Source: an uncultured Anaerosacchariphilus sp. (lineage in GTDB: Bacteria; Bacillota; Clostridia; Lachnospirales; Lachnospiraceae). From it: DNA of 22,438 nt. This document shows, piece after piece, positions 7,298-15,070 of the stretch. The notes under the pieces are model-generated. The model did no database searches and was not told the origin of the DNA. It saw only the letters and a list, made by a program, of their open reading frames with translations. Each line of letters opens with the position of its first letter. Position 1 is the stretch's first letter. The position numbers were made by a program, and so were the translations under genes. The stretch lies in contig CAKROP010000006.1 in assembly GCA_934373375.1 (NCBI GenBank), positions 1 through 22,438 on the forward strand, in the 5' to 3' direction.

Positions 7298-7912
7298 CTA
7301 CTCCGCGAACTTCACCACCAGCTCCCGCTCCCCGATAGCGCCCGCAAAGAGCCCTGAGAGGAGCTGCCTGGTCTGAGTCTTCGCTTCGGCTTTCAGGCTG
7401 TCGAAGTCGGCTTTTTCTTCCACGTCTTTCTGGGCGGCGGTCATGCCGTCCAGGACGTCGGTTTTCTTGCCCCAGTTCAGGAGGGCGGCTTTCTCATCGT
7501 AGAACTGGATGGAATCGGAATCCACCACGGTGTCCAGGATCCGGACTGCCGGAAGGGTCAGCTGCACCTCCTTGTCGGTGATCTTGATATCCGTCTGGGA
7601 CAGGTCCACGCCGGCCCGTACCTCGGCCCGGTAGGTCATGGTGAAGGACTTCTGGGTCAGCAGCGGGATGCTGCCGTCAGAGTAGTAGACCAGCCCATTG
7701 TAGGTCAGCTTGGCCGTGGTCAGCTCGCTGACCATCTCCAGCTTGTCGCTGATGAAGCTGCTGGTGATCTGCGTCTCGTTTTTCGGCGCAAAGCGGTTCG
7801 CCACGAACACGACGGCCGCCGCTATCACCACAATCTCGATAAAATGCAGAATTGTCTTAAAGCCCACCCGTCTCCTTGGCCGTTCTTCCCGTTCTCTCTT
7901 CTCTCTCCTCAT
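7298..7912 (-). CDS. DUF4230-family membrane-anchored protein
   Basis: The 204-residue protein begins with a highly basic cytoplasmic stretch (Arg/Lys/Glu, residues 1-20). One membrane helix follows (about 20-40, ILHFIEIVVIAAAVVFVANRF), then an outside domain of about 160 residues. That domain has the pattern of DUF4230: KLEMVSELTTAKLTYNG, YRAEVRAGVDLSQTDIKIT and VQLTLPAVRILDTVVD. The length fits the family, whose function is not established. It lies 92 bases downstream of jetC on the same strand and ends at a strong terminator, with no clear promoter of its own, so it may be the last gene of the jet operon. It could instead be an unrelated housekeeping envelope gene that is merely adjacent. 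A small CCGGA/TCCGG dyad at 7929-7941 lies just ahead of its start. Confidence 0.8.
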   Translation of the reverse strand: MRREKREREERPRRRVGFKTILHFIEIVVIAAAVVFVANRFAPKNETQITSSFISDKLEMVSELTTAKLTYNGLVYYSDGSIPLLTQKSFTMTYRAEVRAGVDLSQTDIKITDKEVQLTLPAVRILDTVVDSDSIQFYDEKAALLNWGKKTDVLDGMTAAQKDVEEKADFDSLKAEAKTQTRQLLSGLFAGAIGERELVVKFAE

Positions 7913-8004
7913 ACCTTCCCCTTTCCATCCGGATATTCCGGCATCTGTATTCCAATATTTTCCATTACTAGGCAGGGGCGATTTCCCTGTCGAAGCCTGA
8001 CCTC

Positions 8005-11000
8005 TTACTCCTCCGTTACCAGCTCGCCAAAGTCCTTCTTCTCAAACTCCTGAATGGAAATATTTTTCTTATTCGGGTTCGCGTACACAAAGGTCTTGTC
8101 CACATTTTCGATGTAGTTCTGAATCTTGTCGTTGGTGGCGCTGATGATGGCCTGGAAGCCAAGGCTTCTTATCAGGTCGATGCAGCTGGCCACCTTCTCC
8201 GCATCCATCTTGGAAAAGGCCTCGTCCAGCACCACCAGACGGATGGTAGGCCGTCTGGACGCCCGTGCGGACAGGTTGATGCGGTAGGCCTGGGCGAAGC
8301 TTGCCAGAAGCGCAATGTACAGCGGGTTCTGGCCCTCGCCGCCGGAATTCTTCTTAATCATTTTGCTGAGGCCGATGACCAGGCGCTGCTCGTCGCCCTC
8401 CACGATCTGCTCCATCTCAAAAGACAGGTAGGTCCGGTAATCCGCGTATTTTTCCATATTTTTCCTTGCTTCCTCCAGCTCCGCTGCTGTGGCGTTTTCC
8501 GGTGGAATAAAGAGAGCCAGAAGCTCGCTGATCATGTGGCCGTATTTATTTTCATGGCTCATGGAAAACAGGTTCATCTGATGATCCACGGACACGGACA
8601 GGGTAGACGGATCAATATCCAGATCCTCATCCATGAACATATCGTAAAACTCGCCGTCCCGGCCCTTGCTCCGACCGATACGGAACTGGTAACGGTCCTT
8701 GCCGAAATCCAGATTCCGGATAATCCGGTTCAGCTCATCCCTGCGCACATAGGCCTCCCGGATGGCGCTTCGAATCTTGTAAATAAAGTCCTCTTTAAAA
8801 TGCTCCACGGCAGACTTGGCCTGGGCGTTGGCTTTCTTCTTATAATCCTCCAGCTCGCCGCACTGAAGCTTCGCCAAAAGCTTCTCGTAATCCCCATTGT
8901 CCCCGGCAGACGCGGAGAAATCCCGCTGGGGATGATTTTTCAGGTAGTCGGTCCGGACCTCCACCAGGACGCTCTTCTGCTTCTCGCAGTCCGCGATGCT
9001 TCGCTCCATGGCCGCAGCCGTCTCCTCCAGAAGCCGCGCATAACGGGGATTCTTATACTCCTGTATATAGTTCTCGAAGGCTTCCTCGTCTTTTTCGGAA
9101 CCACGGAGCGCGCGTTCCGCCTCCAGCAGCTCCCCGTTTCGGCCGGTCAGACCCGCATTGCCGCTCTCCACGGAACGCTCCTTGTCCCAGATCTGATGCT
9201 TCACCCGTTCCAGCTCGACCTTCGCGGCAGCCTGCTTCTCCAGGATCTCCGTCCGCTTCGTCTTCAGCTCCTCCACGATACCGGAATTCAACTCCTCCAT
9301 CCGGTTCTTCAGATCTGTAAGCTCCTTCTCCTTCTGCTGTTTTTCCTTCACATCATCCAGCAGGCTCCGGTATTCCTCCGTGGCGTCGGACAGATATTCA
9401 TGGGCCAGAATTTCGGATGCCAGTTCTTCTGTCTTCTTAAACTGCCCGATTTTGTCATTGAGCTTCTCAAGCTGAGCGGAAAGCTCCTTCTGCCGCTGCT
9501 GCTTACTCTTTTCGCCGATGTAGGCGAATTTTGTGTAATTGTCGGGATTCAGGCGGCGCAGCTGATAGTTCTGATACAGGCGGCAGTCCGCGGTCACGCC
9601 GATGCGGCATCCGCGAAGCTCCTCAGTATTCTCGCATTTCTGCACATTTCCCAGAAGGAAATCCACGTAGGCCTTCACATAAGCCTCGCCCGCCTTCACC
9701 TCCGAAGCCAGCGCCTCCGGCTTCACATGCTGCTCCTCCTTCATCAGACGCTCCGTATCCACCACGGATACCCGCCAGTATTTCTTCGGATCCAGGGTCT
9801 CGTAGATGGCCATGGCTTCCTTCACGTACTTCGGCTCCACGATCAGGGCCAGCTTGTTCCAGGCCAGGAAGCCCTCGATAGCGTTGCGCCATTTCTCATC
9901 ACGAATCTCCAGAAGATCCGCCAGAATCCGCACCTGCACCCGCCTGCCAAGGCTCTCGTACAGCCGACGCTCGATTTCCGCCCGGGCAAAAGTCAGCTCC
10001 TTCGGGTAGGACGTCTTGCCGGAACGCAGCTCCGCAAGCTCGCTCTCGATAAGCTTCGCTTCCTTCTTTAATGTCCGCATCTCCGACGCTGCCTCACGCT
10101 GCTCGCCGTCCGCCTCCTCGTGTACCTCGGCCAGGGACTTTTTCAGCCGCGTGATCTCCTCCGCCGTAATTCTGCCGTTCCGGAACTTCTCAATGTCGTT
10201 CAGTGCCTGATTGGAGACACTTTCCACATCCTCCCAGGCCTCCAGCTTCACGGCCAGAGCCTTCCATTTCTCCTCGCTGCGGCCCAGACGTGCATAGGCT
10301 TCCTCCAGATTGCGCAGCTTCTCTTCCAGCAGCGCGTAGCCCGTATCGGTCAGCTGTATGTTGATCTCGTGGTACTGCTGCTCCAGATCGGCTGCCAGCG
10401 CCTCATTTTCCTGCTCTTTTTCCTTCAGAAGCGCCAGATCTGACTGCCAGAGTCCCAGCTGCTCCTGGGTTTTGCGAATTTCCTCCCGAAGCTGCAGCAC
10501 CTTAAGCTTCTCCTGCCGGTAATGAAGCCCTGCCAGCTCCTCCTGGGCGCCGGAAAAGGCCTGATACTGCTCCCCGATCCGGTTCAACTCCTCAATCTCC
10601 CGCATGGCTGCCTCGATTTTACGGCACATGCGGCCATAGAGCTGCACACTCTCCTGCATATCTTCAATGTGGATGTCCTGCTCCATGCAGATATATTCTT
10701 TTACAAAATCTTCCAGTCTTATGTTCATACGGAAGGGAATGGCCCGCTTGAACAGCCGCGGAAATTTCTCCATATCCAGGCCGCCCAGATAGACGTCGTA
10801 GAGATTCCGGCGGAAACGCTCGTTGTTGGAGGTGTAAAAATATTCCTCTCGGGGGAAATGCTTTTGCAGATATTCCCGCACCTCACCGGTGGTCATGGTC
10901 CGCTCCCGGGTCCGGTAGTCTCCCGGAATCATGCCGCCCTTATGCCAGAAAAACAGACGGCCAATTTCGTTCGTAGAAGTGTCCACGTCGAATACCACGC

Positions 11001-11361
11001 CGATACACTCCTTCTCCTTTGTGGCGCTCTGCTCCATTTCCAGTACAATGGTGGATGAAAAGTTCTTATTTCTCCGATAGGAAATCTGGTTATTTTCCCC
11101 GATGTTGATCATACCCCGCAGGTACTCAATCAGGCTTCGGTCGGAATCGTCCGCCGCCGCCTTATTGAAGAAGCCGCGGCCATCGGTGTTGGCATACAGA
11201 ACGATCTGCATGGCGTCGATCACCGTGGACTTACCGCTGCCGGAATGACCGGTGAAAAAATTGATGCTCTCGTTGAGGCTCAAGACCTTCCGGTCAATAT
11301 AATGCCAGTTATTGAGCCCTATCTTGGTAAATATTTTATAAGCCTGTGTCTGCTGATCCAT
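8005..11361 (-). CDS. jetC: Wadjet/MksB-type SMC ATPase (JetC-like)
   Basis: The 1118-residue protein is an SMC-like ATPase. Walker A GHSGSGKST lies at 38-46 and the head continues to about 235. A coiled coil runs at about 240-450, a globular hinge-like part at about 470-615, and a second long coiled coil follows. The C-terminal head half carries the ABC signature SGGEGQ (1006-1011) and Walker B LVVLDE (1042-1047). By family knowledge it forms, with the kleisin and KITE subunits encoded upstream, a DNA loop-extruding condensin of the MukBEF/MksBEF/Wadjet class. The ATG at 11361 is preferred because AGAGGAG stands at good spacing ahead; a TTG nine codons earlier has no such support. The gene overlaps jetB by 26 bases. 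All ATPase motifs look intact. What is missing is a nuclease gene (JetD/MksG) nearby. Confidence 0.9.
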   Translation of the reverse strand: MDQQTQAYKIFTKIGLNNWHYIDRKVLSLNESINFFTGHSGSGKSTVIDAMQIVLYANTDGRGFFNKAAADDSDRSLIEYLRGMINIGENNQISYRRNKNFSSTIVLEMEQSATKEKECIGVVFDVDTSTNEIGRLFFWHKGGMIPGDYRTRERTMTTGEVREYLQKHFPREEYFYTSNNERFRRNLYDVYLGGLDMEKFPRLFKRAIPFRMNIRLEDFVKEYICMEQDIHIEDMQESVQLYGRMCRKIEAAMREIEELNRIGEQYQAFSGAQEELAGLHYRQEKLKVLQLREEIRKTQEQLGLWQSDLALLKEKEQENEALAADLEQQYHEINIQLTDTGYALLEEKLRNLEEAYARLGRSEEKWKALAVKLEAWEDVESVSNQALNDIEKFRNGRITAEEITRLKKSLAEVHEEADGEQREAASEMRTLKKEAKLIESELAELRSGKTSYPKELTFARAEIERRLYESLGRRVQVRILADLLEIRDEKWRNAIEGFLAWNKLALIVEPKYVKEAMAIYETLDPKKYWRVSVVDTERLMKEEQHVKPEALASEVKAGEAYVKAYVDFLLGNVQKCENTEELRGCRIGVTADCRLYQNYQLRRLNPDNYTKFAYIGEKSKQQRQKELSAQLEKLNDKIGQFKKTEELASEILAHEYLSDATEEYRSLLDDVKEKQQKEKELTDLKNRMEELNSGIVEELKTKRTEILEKQAAAKVELERVKHQIWDKERSVESGNAGLTGRNGELLEAERALRGSEKDEEAFENYIQEYKNPRYARLLEETAAAMERSIADCEKQKSVLVEVRTDYLKNHPQRDFSASAGDNGDYEKLLAKLQCGELEDYKKKANAQAKSAVEHFKEDFIYKIRSAIREAYVRRDELNRIIRNLDFGKDRYQFRIGRSKGRDGEFYDMFMDEDLDIDPSTLSVSVDHQMNLFSMSHENKYGHMISELLALFIPPENATAAELEEARKNMEKYADYRTYLSFEMEQIVEGDEQRLVIGLSKMIKKNSGGEGQNPLYIALLASFAQAYRINLSARASRRPTIRLVVLDEAFSKMDAEKVASCIDLIRSLGFQAIISATNDKIQNYIENVDKTFVYANPNKKNISIQEFEKKDFGELVTEE

Positions 11362-11965
11362 CTTCCGACTCCTCTTCCGTTTCCTCAAATGTCTTTACCA
11401 GCTCTCCCGCATCCTCACGAAGAAGCGCCAGATTGACGCTCGGGTAAATCAGGATTCTGCAGGCCTCGCCCATTTCCTCCAGACCGTCCAGCAATTCCAC
11501 CATCTGGTATTTTTTCAGCGCCGCAAAGGCCCGCTTCTGCTCGGTAATCGAAGGCAGCCCCCGCACCAGACGGAATTCGCCAAGCTTTCCGTTCAGCTCG
11601 CCCACGGTCGTGAAGGCCTGGGTGCTGCTGGATACCGCCGCCATCTTTTCATCGTAAATCAGCTTCAGAAGCAAAAGATACAGGGTCGTCAGCTTCGTCA
11701 GACGCTCGCCCGCGCCCTCAGCGCCCTGGATGTAAATGATTCCCAGCTCGTAATTCTGCCGGATGGTAATACCGGCCACGGCAAAGTATTCCGTCAGAAA
11801 TTCCAGATGGCCGGCGCAGAATTCATATTCCCGGTCCGAGGCCATCCGGCCGCTTTTTTTATCATATTTCCGATCCAGCAGGAAGGTCTGGGATAAGAGC
11901 TTCCGAACCACCGCCTGCATGGTTTCCTGTTCTATGGTGTTCCATTCCTGGTATTGTTCTAACAT
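11336..11965 (-). CDS. jetB: JetB/MksE-like KITE subunit of the condensin
   Basis: This 209-residue protein sits between the kleisin and SMC genes, the standard place of the JetB/MksE (KITE) subunit. Its predicted helix-rich N-terminus, central ELGIIYIQG strand and winged-helix-like middle fit the DUF4194/DUF6063 kind of protein, though I cannot tell which by eye. KITE proteins bind the kleisin as dimers and regulate opening of the SMC ring. The C-terminus (about 190-209) is an acidic, probably disordered tail. The ribosome binding site overlaps the jetA stop (TAGGA, then ATG ten bases after the stop codon), so translation is probably coupled. The call depends mainly on gene context; the sequence alone is weakly diagnostic. 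Confidence 0.75.
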   Translation of the reverse strand: MLEQYQEWNTIEQETMQAVVRKLLSQTFLLDRKYDKKSGRMASDREYEFCAGHLEFLTEYFAVAGITIRQNYELGIIYIQGAEGAGERLTKLTTLYLLLLKLIYDEKMAAVSSSTQAFTTVGELNGKLGEFRLVRGLPSITEQKRAFAALKKYQMVELLDGLEEMGEACRILIYPSVNLALLREDAGELVKTFEETEEESEDGSADTGL

Positions 11966-11974
11966 ATGGTTTTC

Positions 11975-13333
11975 CTAATCCTCTTTTTCTGTATCGGTTT
12001 TTTCCTGTCTCGGGAAAAAAGCCATTTTGGGATATCGATACGTCCCGTTTTCCAGCTGTTCCTCCTGCACGACTACCCGATAAGGGCTGCTGCGCCGCAC
12101 AGAAAGGTCGTAGGCCAGAATCAGCTTCTCAAAATCCTCGTCATTCTGAAGCGTAATCCGGTCGGTCTCCAGTACACCATCCTCCATATGGGAGCCAATG
12201 AAATCCTCGATCTCCTTCTTCGTAAAGCGATGGCGAATCTGATTCATCCGCAGAATATCCTCCCGGGACATTTCCTTTTGCTTCTCCTCCCCGGTCAGTT
12301 CATCCTCAAAGCGTCTGCGCCGCCGCTGCCGGTACAGGGGCTGCTCGTTCAGCACGGAAAATCCGGTGAGCTGCATACGCTCTGCCACCTGCGCCAGCTT
12401 TTCCGCCTGCTCCTCCGGCTCCCGGTCGGCGCCCAGATGGTTCAGAAGCTGCACCAGCAGGCCGTGACGCTCAGTCTCATCGCTTAAAAGGTAATTCAGA
12501 CGGCTGACTGTGGCCCGGATGTATTTGCTGTGCTCCCGGTCCATATTGGCGATGCGATGCTCGATATCGTCGAAGCCGCGCTCGATCTGATCCACCAGAT
12601 CCAGCATTTCCGCCTCCTGCTCCGGGGCGATCTCCGGCTCCTCCCTCATACTTCGCAGGCATCGCTTGATATCCATCTTGTAAATGTAGAAATTGTCGCT
12701 GGTCTTCAGGATGTGGTATTTCTGCTGGACAGCGGTCTCCACGAAGCCGTCCAGATGCTCCTTCAACAGATTTTTATAATTCTTCTGCTCCAGCAGACGC
12801 TCGAAAAATTTGTCCATATTGTGCAGCATATCCTGCAGGGCCTTGTTCAGCTTCTTCGTGTTGACCAGGGCCGTTTTCAGCATGGACAGATTTTTACGCC
12901 GGTCATTTTTAAAGGAAAAGAGCGTGGCGTACACATTCTGGATGTAAACCTGCGTCTCCTCCATCTGCTCATTGACCAGACGGTCGAAGGCGTCAATCAT
13001 AATCGCCGCGTAATCGGGGATTACGATATTGACCGTCATCGAAGCGTAATCCTCCACCCGGCGCAGCCATTTGTGGCGCAGGAGCCAGCCAAGGATACGG
13101 CCCGGAAGGGCGCTGTGCTCCTCCTCGTCGGTCTCGTCCTCCTCCCGCTCAAAGCTCCAGGCGGATTCCCGGCACATGTCCGTCAGAATCTGCACACAGG
13201 CCTCCCTGCTCAGGAAATAATTGTTATACTGATATTCGTCATTGATGGCCAGCAGGGCCTCAATGTACACGTCCCGGTTACCCGAGCGGAACAGACTCCA
13301 GAATTCTGCCGGTATCTCATATAAAAATTGCAC
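11975..13333 (-). CDS. jetA: JetA-like kleisin (Wadjet/MksF-type)
   Basis: The 452-residue protein matches the JetA family found in clostridial Wadjet-type operons. The N-terminal winged-helix part (about 1-110, FLYEIPAEFWSLFRSGNRDVY and later WLLRHKWLRRVEDYASMTV) is followed by a long helical middle with conserved RRKNLSMLKTALVNTKKLNKALQDML. The C-terminal part would contact the ATPase. Kleisins bridge the two SMC heads. The start is a GTG at 13333 with AAAGGAG six bases upstream. It lies 12 bases after the tetR stop and 9 bases before jetB, so tetR, jetA, jetB and jetC are almost certainly co-transcribed. It was assigned by its sequence pattern and the SMC neighbour; a distant MksF condensin kleisin is the alternative. 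Confidence 0.82.
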   Translation of the reverse strand: MQFLYEIPAEFWSLFRSGNRDVYIEALLAINDEYQYNNYFLSREACVQILTDMCRESAWSFEREEDETDEEEHSALPGRILGWLLRHKWLRRVEDYASMTVNIVIPDYAAIMIDAFDRLVNEQMEETQVYIQNVYATLFSFKNDRRKNLSMLKTALVNTKKLNKALQDMLHNMDKFFERLLEQKNYKNLLKEHLDGFVETAVQQKYHILKTSDNFYIYKMDIKRCLRSMREEPEIAPEQEAEMLDLVDQIERGFDDIEHRIANMDREHSKYIRATVSRLNYLLSDETERHGLLVQLLNHLGADREPEEQAEKLAQVAERMQLTGFSVLNEQPLYRQRRRRRFEDELTGEEKQKEMSREDILRMNQIRHRFTKKEIEDFIGSHMEDGVLETDRITLQNDEDFEKLILAYDLSVRRSSPYRVVVQEEQLENGTYRYPKMAFFPRQEKTDTEKED

Positions 13334-13345
13334 GTTGTTCTCCTT

Positions 13346-13870
13346 TTATAGCTGAGCGGTGATCTGGTCGGCAATCATTTCCGCAGGCTCCCGCTTTCCG
13401 TTTTTCTCCCACTGAATAAACACATTCAGCAATGCCCCACCATAGAAATAGAGTTCGTAGACCGGGATTTTGTAATGGGGCATGATGCGCTTCATCATGT
13501 AATCGTTCATGGCGTCCTGGATGATGTAGAGAAGCTTCGCGTCCACCAGCTTCAGGATGAATACCGAGTACCGGTCGAAATATTTGAGTGCGTGGATAAT
13601 GCTGCTCCGTTCATGGAAGCGTCCCACCTGCTCCTCCCTGCATTCGCGGATATAGCCCGCCACGATCTCGTGAAAGAAATCCGTCAGCGCGTCCTCCTTC
13701 GTCTCATAATAATGATAAAAGGTCACCCGGGACACACCGGCCCGCTTTACGATGTCCGACACCTTGATTTTCTCATATTCCTTCTTGTCCATCAGGGCGA
13801 AAACCGCCTCGCCGATGCACATGCGGGTGAAACGGGTTCTTTTATTGTGATTTTGGGAAAATAAATTCAA
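13346..13870 (-). CDS. TetR/AcrR-family regulator heading the jet operon
   Basis: The 174-residue protein has the TetR N-terminal domain: FTRMCIGEAVFALMDKKEYEKIKVSDIVKRAGVSRVTFYHYYETKEDAL, with the helix-turn-helix at about residues 37-56. A helical ligand/dimer domain follows. The start appears to be a TTG at 13870, preceded by AAGGAG eight bases away; the first internal Met (residue 17) would remove part of the DNA-binding domain. A weak start codon fits low expression of a repressor. It is the first gene of the operon, 12 bases before jetA, and two inverted repeats lie in its promoter, so autorepression is likely. The ligand is unknown. Confidence 0.9.
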   Translation of the reverse strand: MNLFSQNHNKRTRFTRMCIGEAVFALMDKKEYEKIKVSDIVKRAGVSRVTFYHYYETKEDALTDFFHEIVAGYIRECREEQVGRFHERSSIIHALKYFDRYSVFILKLVDAKLLYIIQDAMNDYMMKRIMPHYKIPVYELYFYGGALLNVFIQWEKNGKREPAEMIADQITAQL

Positions 13871-13903
13871 AATAAGTTCTCCTTACGGATATTTTATAAC
13901 GAA

Positions 13904-13949
13904 AATAACACCTGTACGGCAGAGTATTTCTGCACATACAGATGTTATT
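13904..13949. promoter_or_regulatory. Inverted repeat over the tetR-jet transcription start
   Basis: AATAACACCTGT (13904-13915) and ACAGATGTTATT (13938-13949) are complementary at 11 of 12 positions with 22 bases between. The right arm overlaps the -10 of the tetR promoter and the left arm lies in the leader. The centres are 34 bp apart, about three helical turns, which would suit two bound dimers on one DNA face or an RNA hairpin in the leader. Confidence 0.5.
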
Positions 13950-13975
13950 ATAGCACAGTTTTCACTGTTCGAAAA
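13947..13975 (-). promoter_or_regulatory. Promoter and candidate operator of the tetR-jet operon
   Basis: On the minus strand TGC followed by TATAAT (13952-13947) forms an extended -10; the -35 (TTTTCG) is weak. The 17-bp dyad TTTTC-N7-GAAAA overlaps the spacer and -35, with a nested ACAGT-N4-ACTGT at 13955-13968. The layout suits repression by the TetR protein encoded next. The same motif recurs in the fabD-fabG gap. Confidence 0.55.
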
Positions 13976-13983
13976 GCCATCAG

Positions 13984-15039
13984 TTACACCAGGTCGTCTA
14001 TGACCTCCTGCACCGTCTCCATTCGTTCCGCCTTCCAGGCGTCTGCCCCGCAGAACAAAAGCCCGTTCTCCACATCGCCCTTCACAGCCTGAATCAGCGC
14101 TTCGGTAATACAGTAGGGAATTTCCGCCGGCTTACAGCCCTTGATGCAGCCACGGCAGCGCTTTGGCGGAAGCTTTTCCCCGCCCATAACACGCCCGGCA
14201 AAGGAATTGCGGATGGCCCGGCCCGGCATGCCTACCGGACTTTTTACAAGCATTACATCCTCTTCCCGTGCCTTGATATAAGCCTGCTTATAACGCTCGT
14301 CCGCGTCACATTCCTCCGTGGTCACAAAACGGCTTGCCACCTGAATAGCGTCCGCGCCCAGAGCAAACGCCTCGTCCGCTTTCTCCCGACTGCTGATGCC
14401 GCCGCCCAGCACCACCGGAATTTTTCTGGAAAATTTTCCCTCGTATTCCTGTACCTTCGCGATGATTCGTTTCACTTCTTCCCGGTAAGCCACGGCGTCA
14501 AAGAAGGAAAGCTGCTCCTTGGTAAATCCCAGGTGTCCTCCGGCCTTTGGCCCCTCGATGACCAGAAAATCCGGCACCCGGTTCCATTTTTTTGCCCAGT
14601 ACTTCAGAATCACGGCCGCAGACTTCTCCGTGGAGACAATAGGCGCCAGCTTCACATCACTTCCGGCTGCATAGCCGGGTAAATCCACGGGAAGCCCCGC
14701 GCCGGACACGATAAAGTCCGCTCCGGCTTTCACAGCCTGCCTTACATAATCTGCGTAGTGCTGCATGGCCACCATAATATTAAAGCCTACCACGCCTCCC
14801 TTTGCAATTTTCCGGGCTTTATTCAGTTCCTTATCCATGGCCCGCAGATTGGCTTCCACCGTGCGGGTGTCAAAATCCGGTTCCCGAAAACCGATCTGGG
14901 CTGCCGAGATGGCTCCCGCGCCGCCTGCCGCCGCCACTGCGCCCGCCAGGCCGCCGAGGCTCACCCCGACGCCCATGCCGCCCTGAAAAATGGGTCTTCG
15001 AAGCGTCAAATCTCCGATTTTTAATTCTTTCTGCTCCAT
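13984..15039 (-). CDS. Nitronate monooxygenase / FabK-like FMN flavoprotein
   Basis: The 351-residue product belongs to the nitronate monooxygenase (2-nitropropane dioxygenase) family, FMN TIM barrels that also include enoyl-ACP reductase FabK. Visible are PIFQGGMGVGVS near the N-terminus, GPKAGGHLG with the usual active-site His, and the phosphate-binding GGGISS followed by GADAIQVASRF. Near the C-terminus four cysteines lie in CRGCIKGCKPAEIPYC (295, 298, 302, 310), a possible metal or iron-sulfur site. The ATG at 15039 is chosen because the family normally starts close to the KIGDL motif; a GTG at 15066 would add nine residues. It is the last gene of the fatty-acid operon, four to 31 bases after accDA depending on the start. 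Its true substrate is unknown; a role in lipid metabolism is inferred from position only. Confidence 0.82.
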   Translation of the reverse strand: MEQKELKIGDLTLRRPIFQGGMGVGVSLGGLAGAVAAAGGAGAISAAQIGFREPDFDTRTVEANLRAMDKELNKARKIAKGGVVGFNIMVAMQHYADYVRQAVKAGADFIVSGAGLPVDLPGYAAGSDVKLAPIVSTEKSAAVILKYWAKKWNRVPDFLVIEGPKAGGHLGFTKEQLSFFDAVAYREEVKRIIAKVQEYEGKFSRKIPVVLGGGISSREKADEAFALGADAIQVASRFVTTEECDADERYKQAYIKAREEDVMLVKSPVGMPGRAIRNSFAGRVMGGEKLPPKRCRGCIKGCKPAEIPYCITEALIQAVKGDVENGLLFCGADAWKAERMETVQEVIDDLV

Positions 15040-15070
15040 ATCCTCTCTCTGCAACGTATCATCCACGTTT

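Noticed and set aside
7929..7941. CCGGA/TCCGG mini-hairpin ahead of the DUF4230 gene
   Set aside because: Five pairs with a three-base loop and no T-run; not enough for a terminator or riboswitch call.
8536..10071. Long plus-strand open frame of over 500 codons opposite jetC
   Set aside because: It is the mirror of a GC-rich coding strand; the product is Leu/Gln/His-rich without domain features and there is no ribosome binding site. The minus-strand jetC has clear ATPase motifs.
7215..13983. Search for JetD, CRISPR arrays, toxin-antitoxin pairs or phage genes around the jet operon
   Set aside because: No reading frame with TOPRIM or other nuclease features apart from the decayed Rpn gene, no regularly spaced repeats and no phage structural genes were seen.
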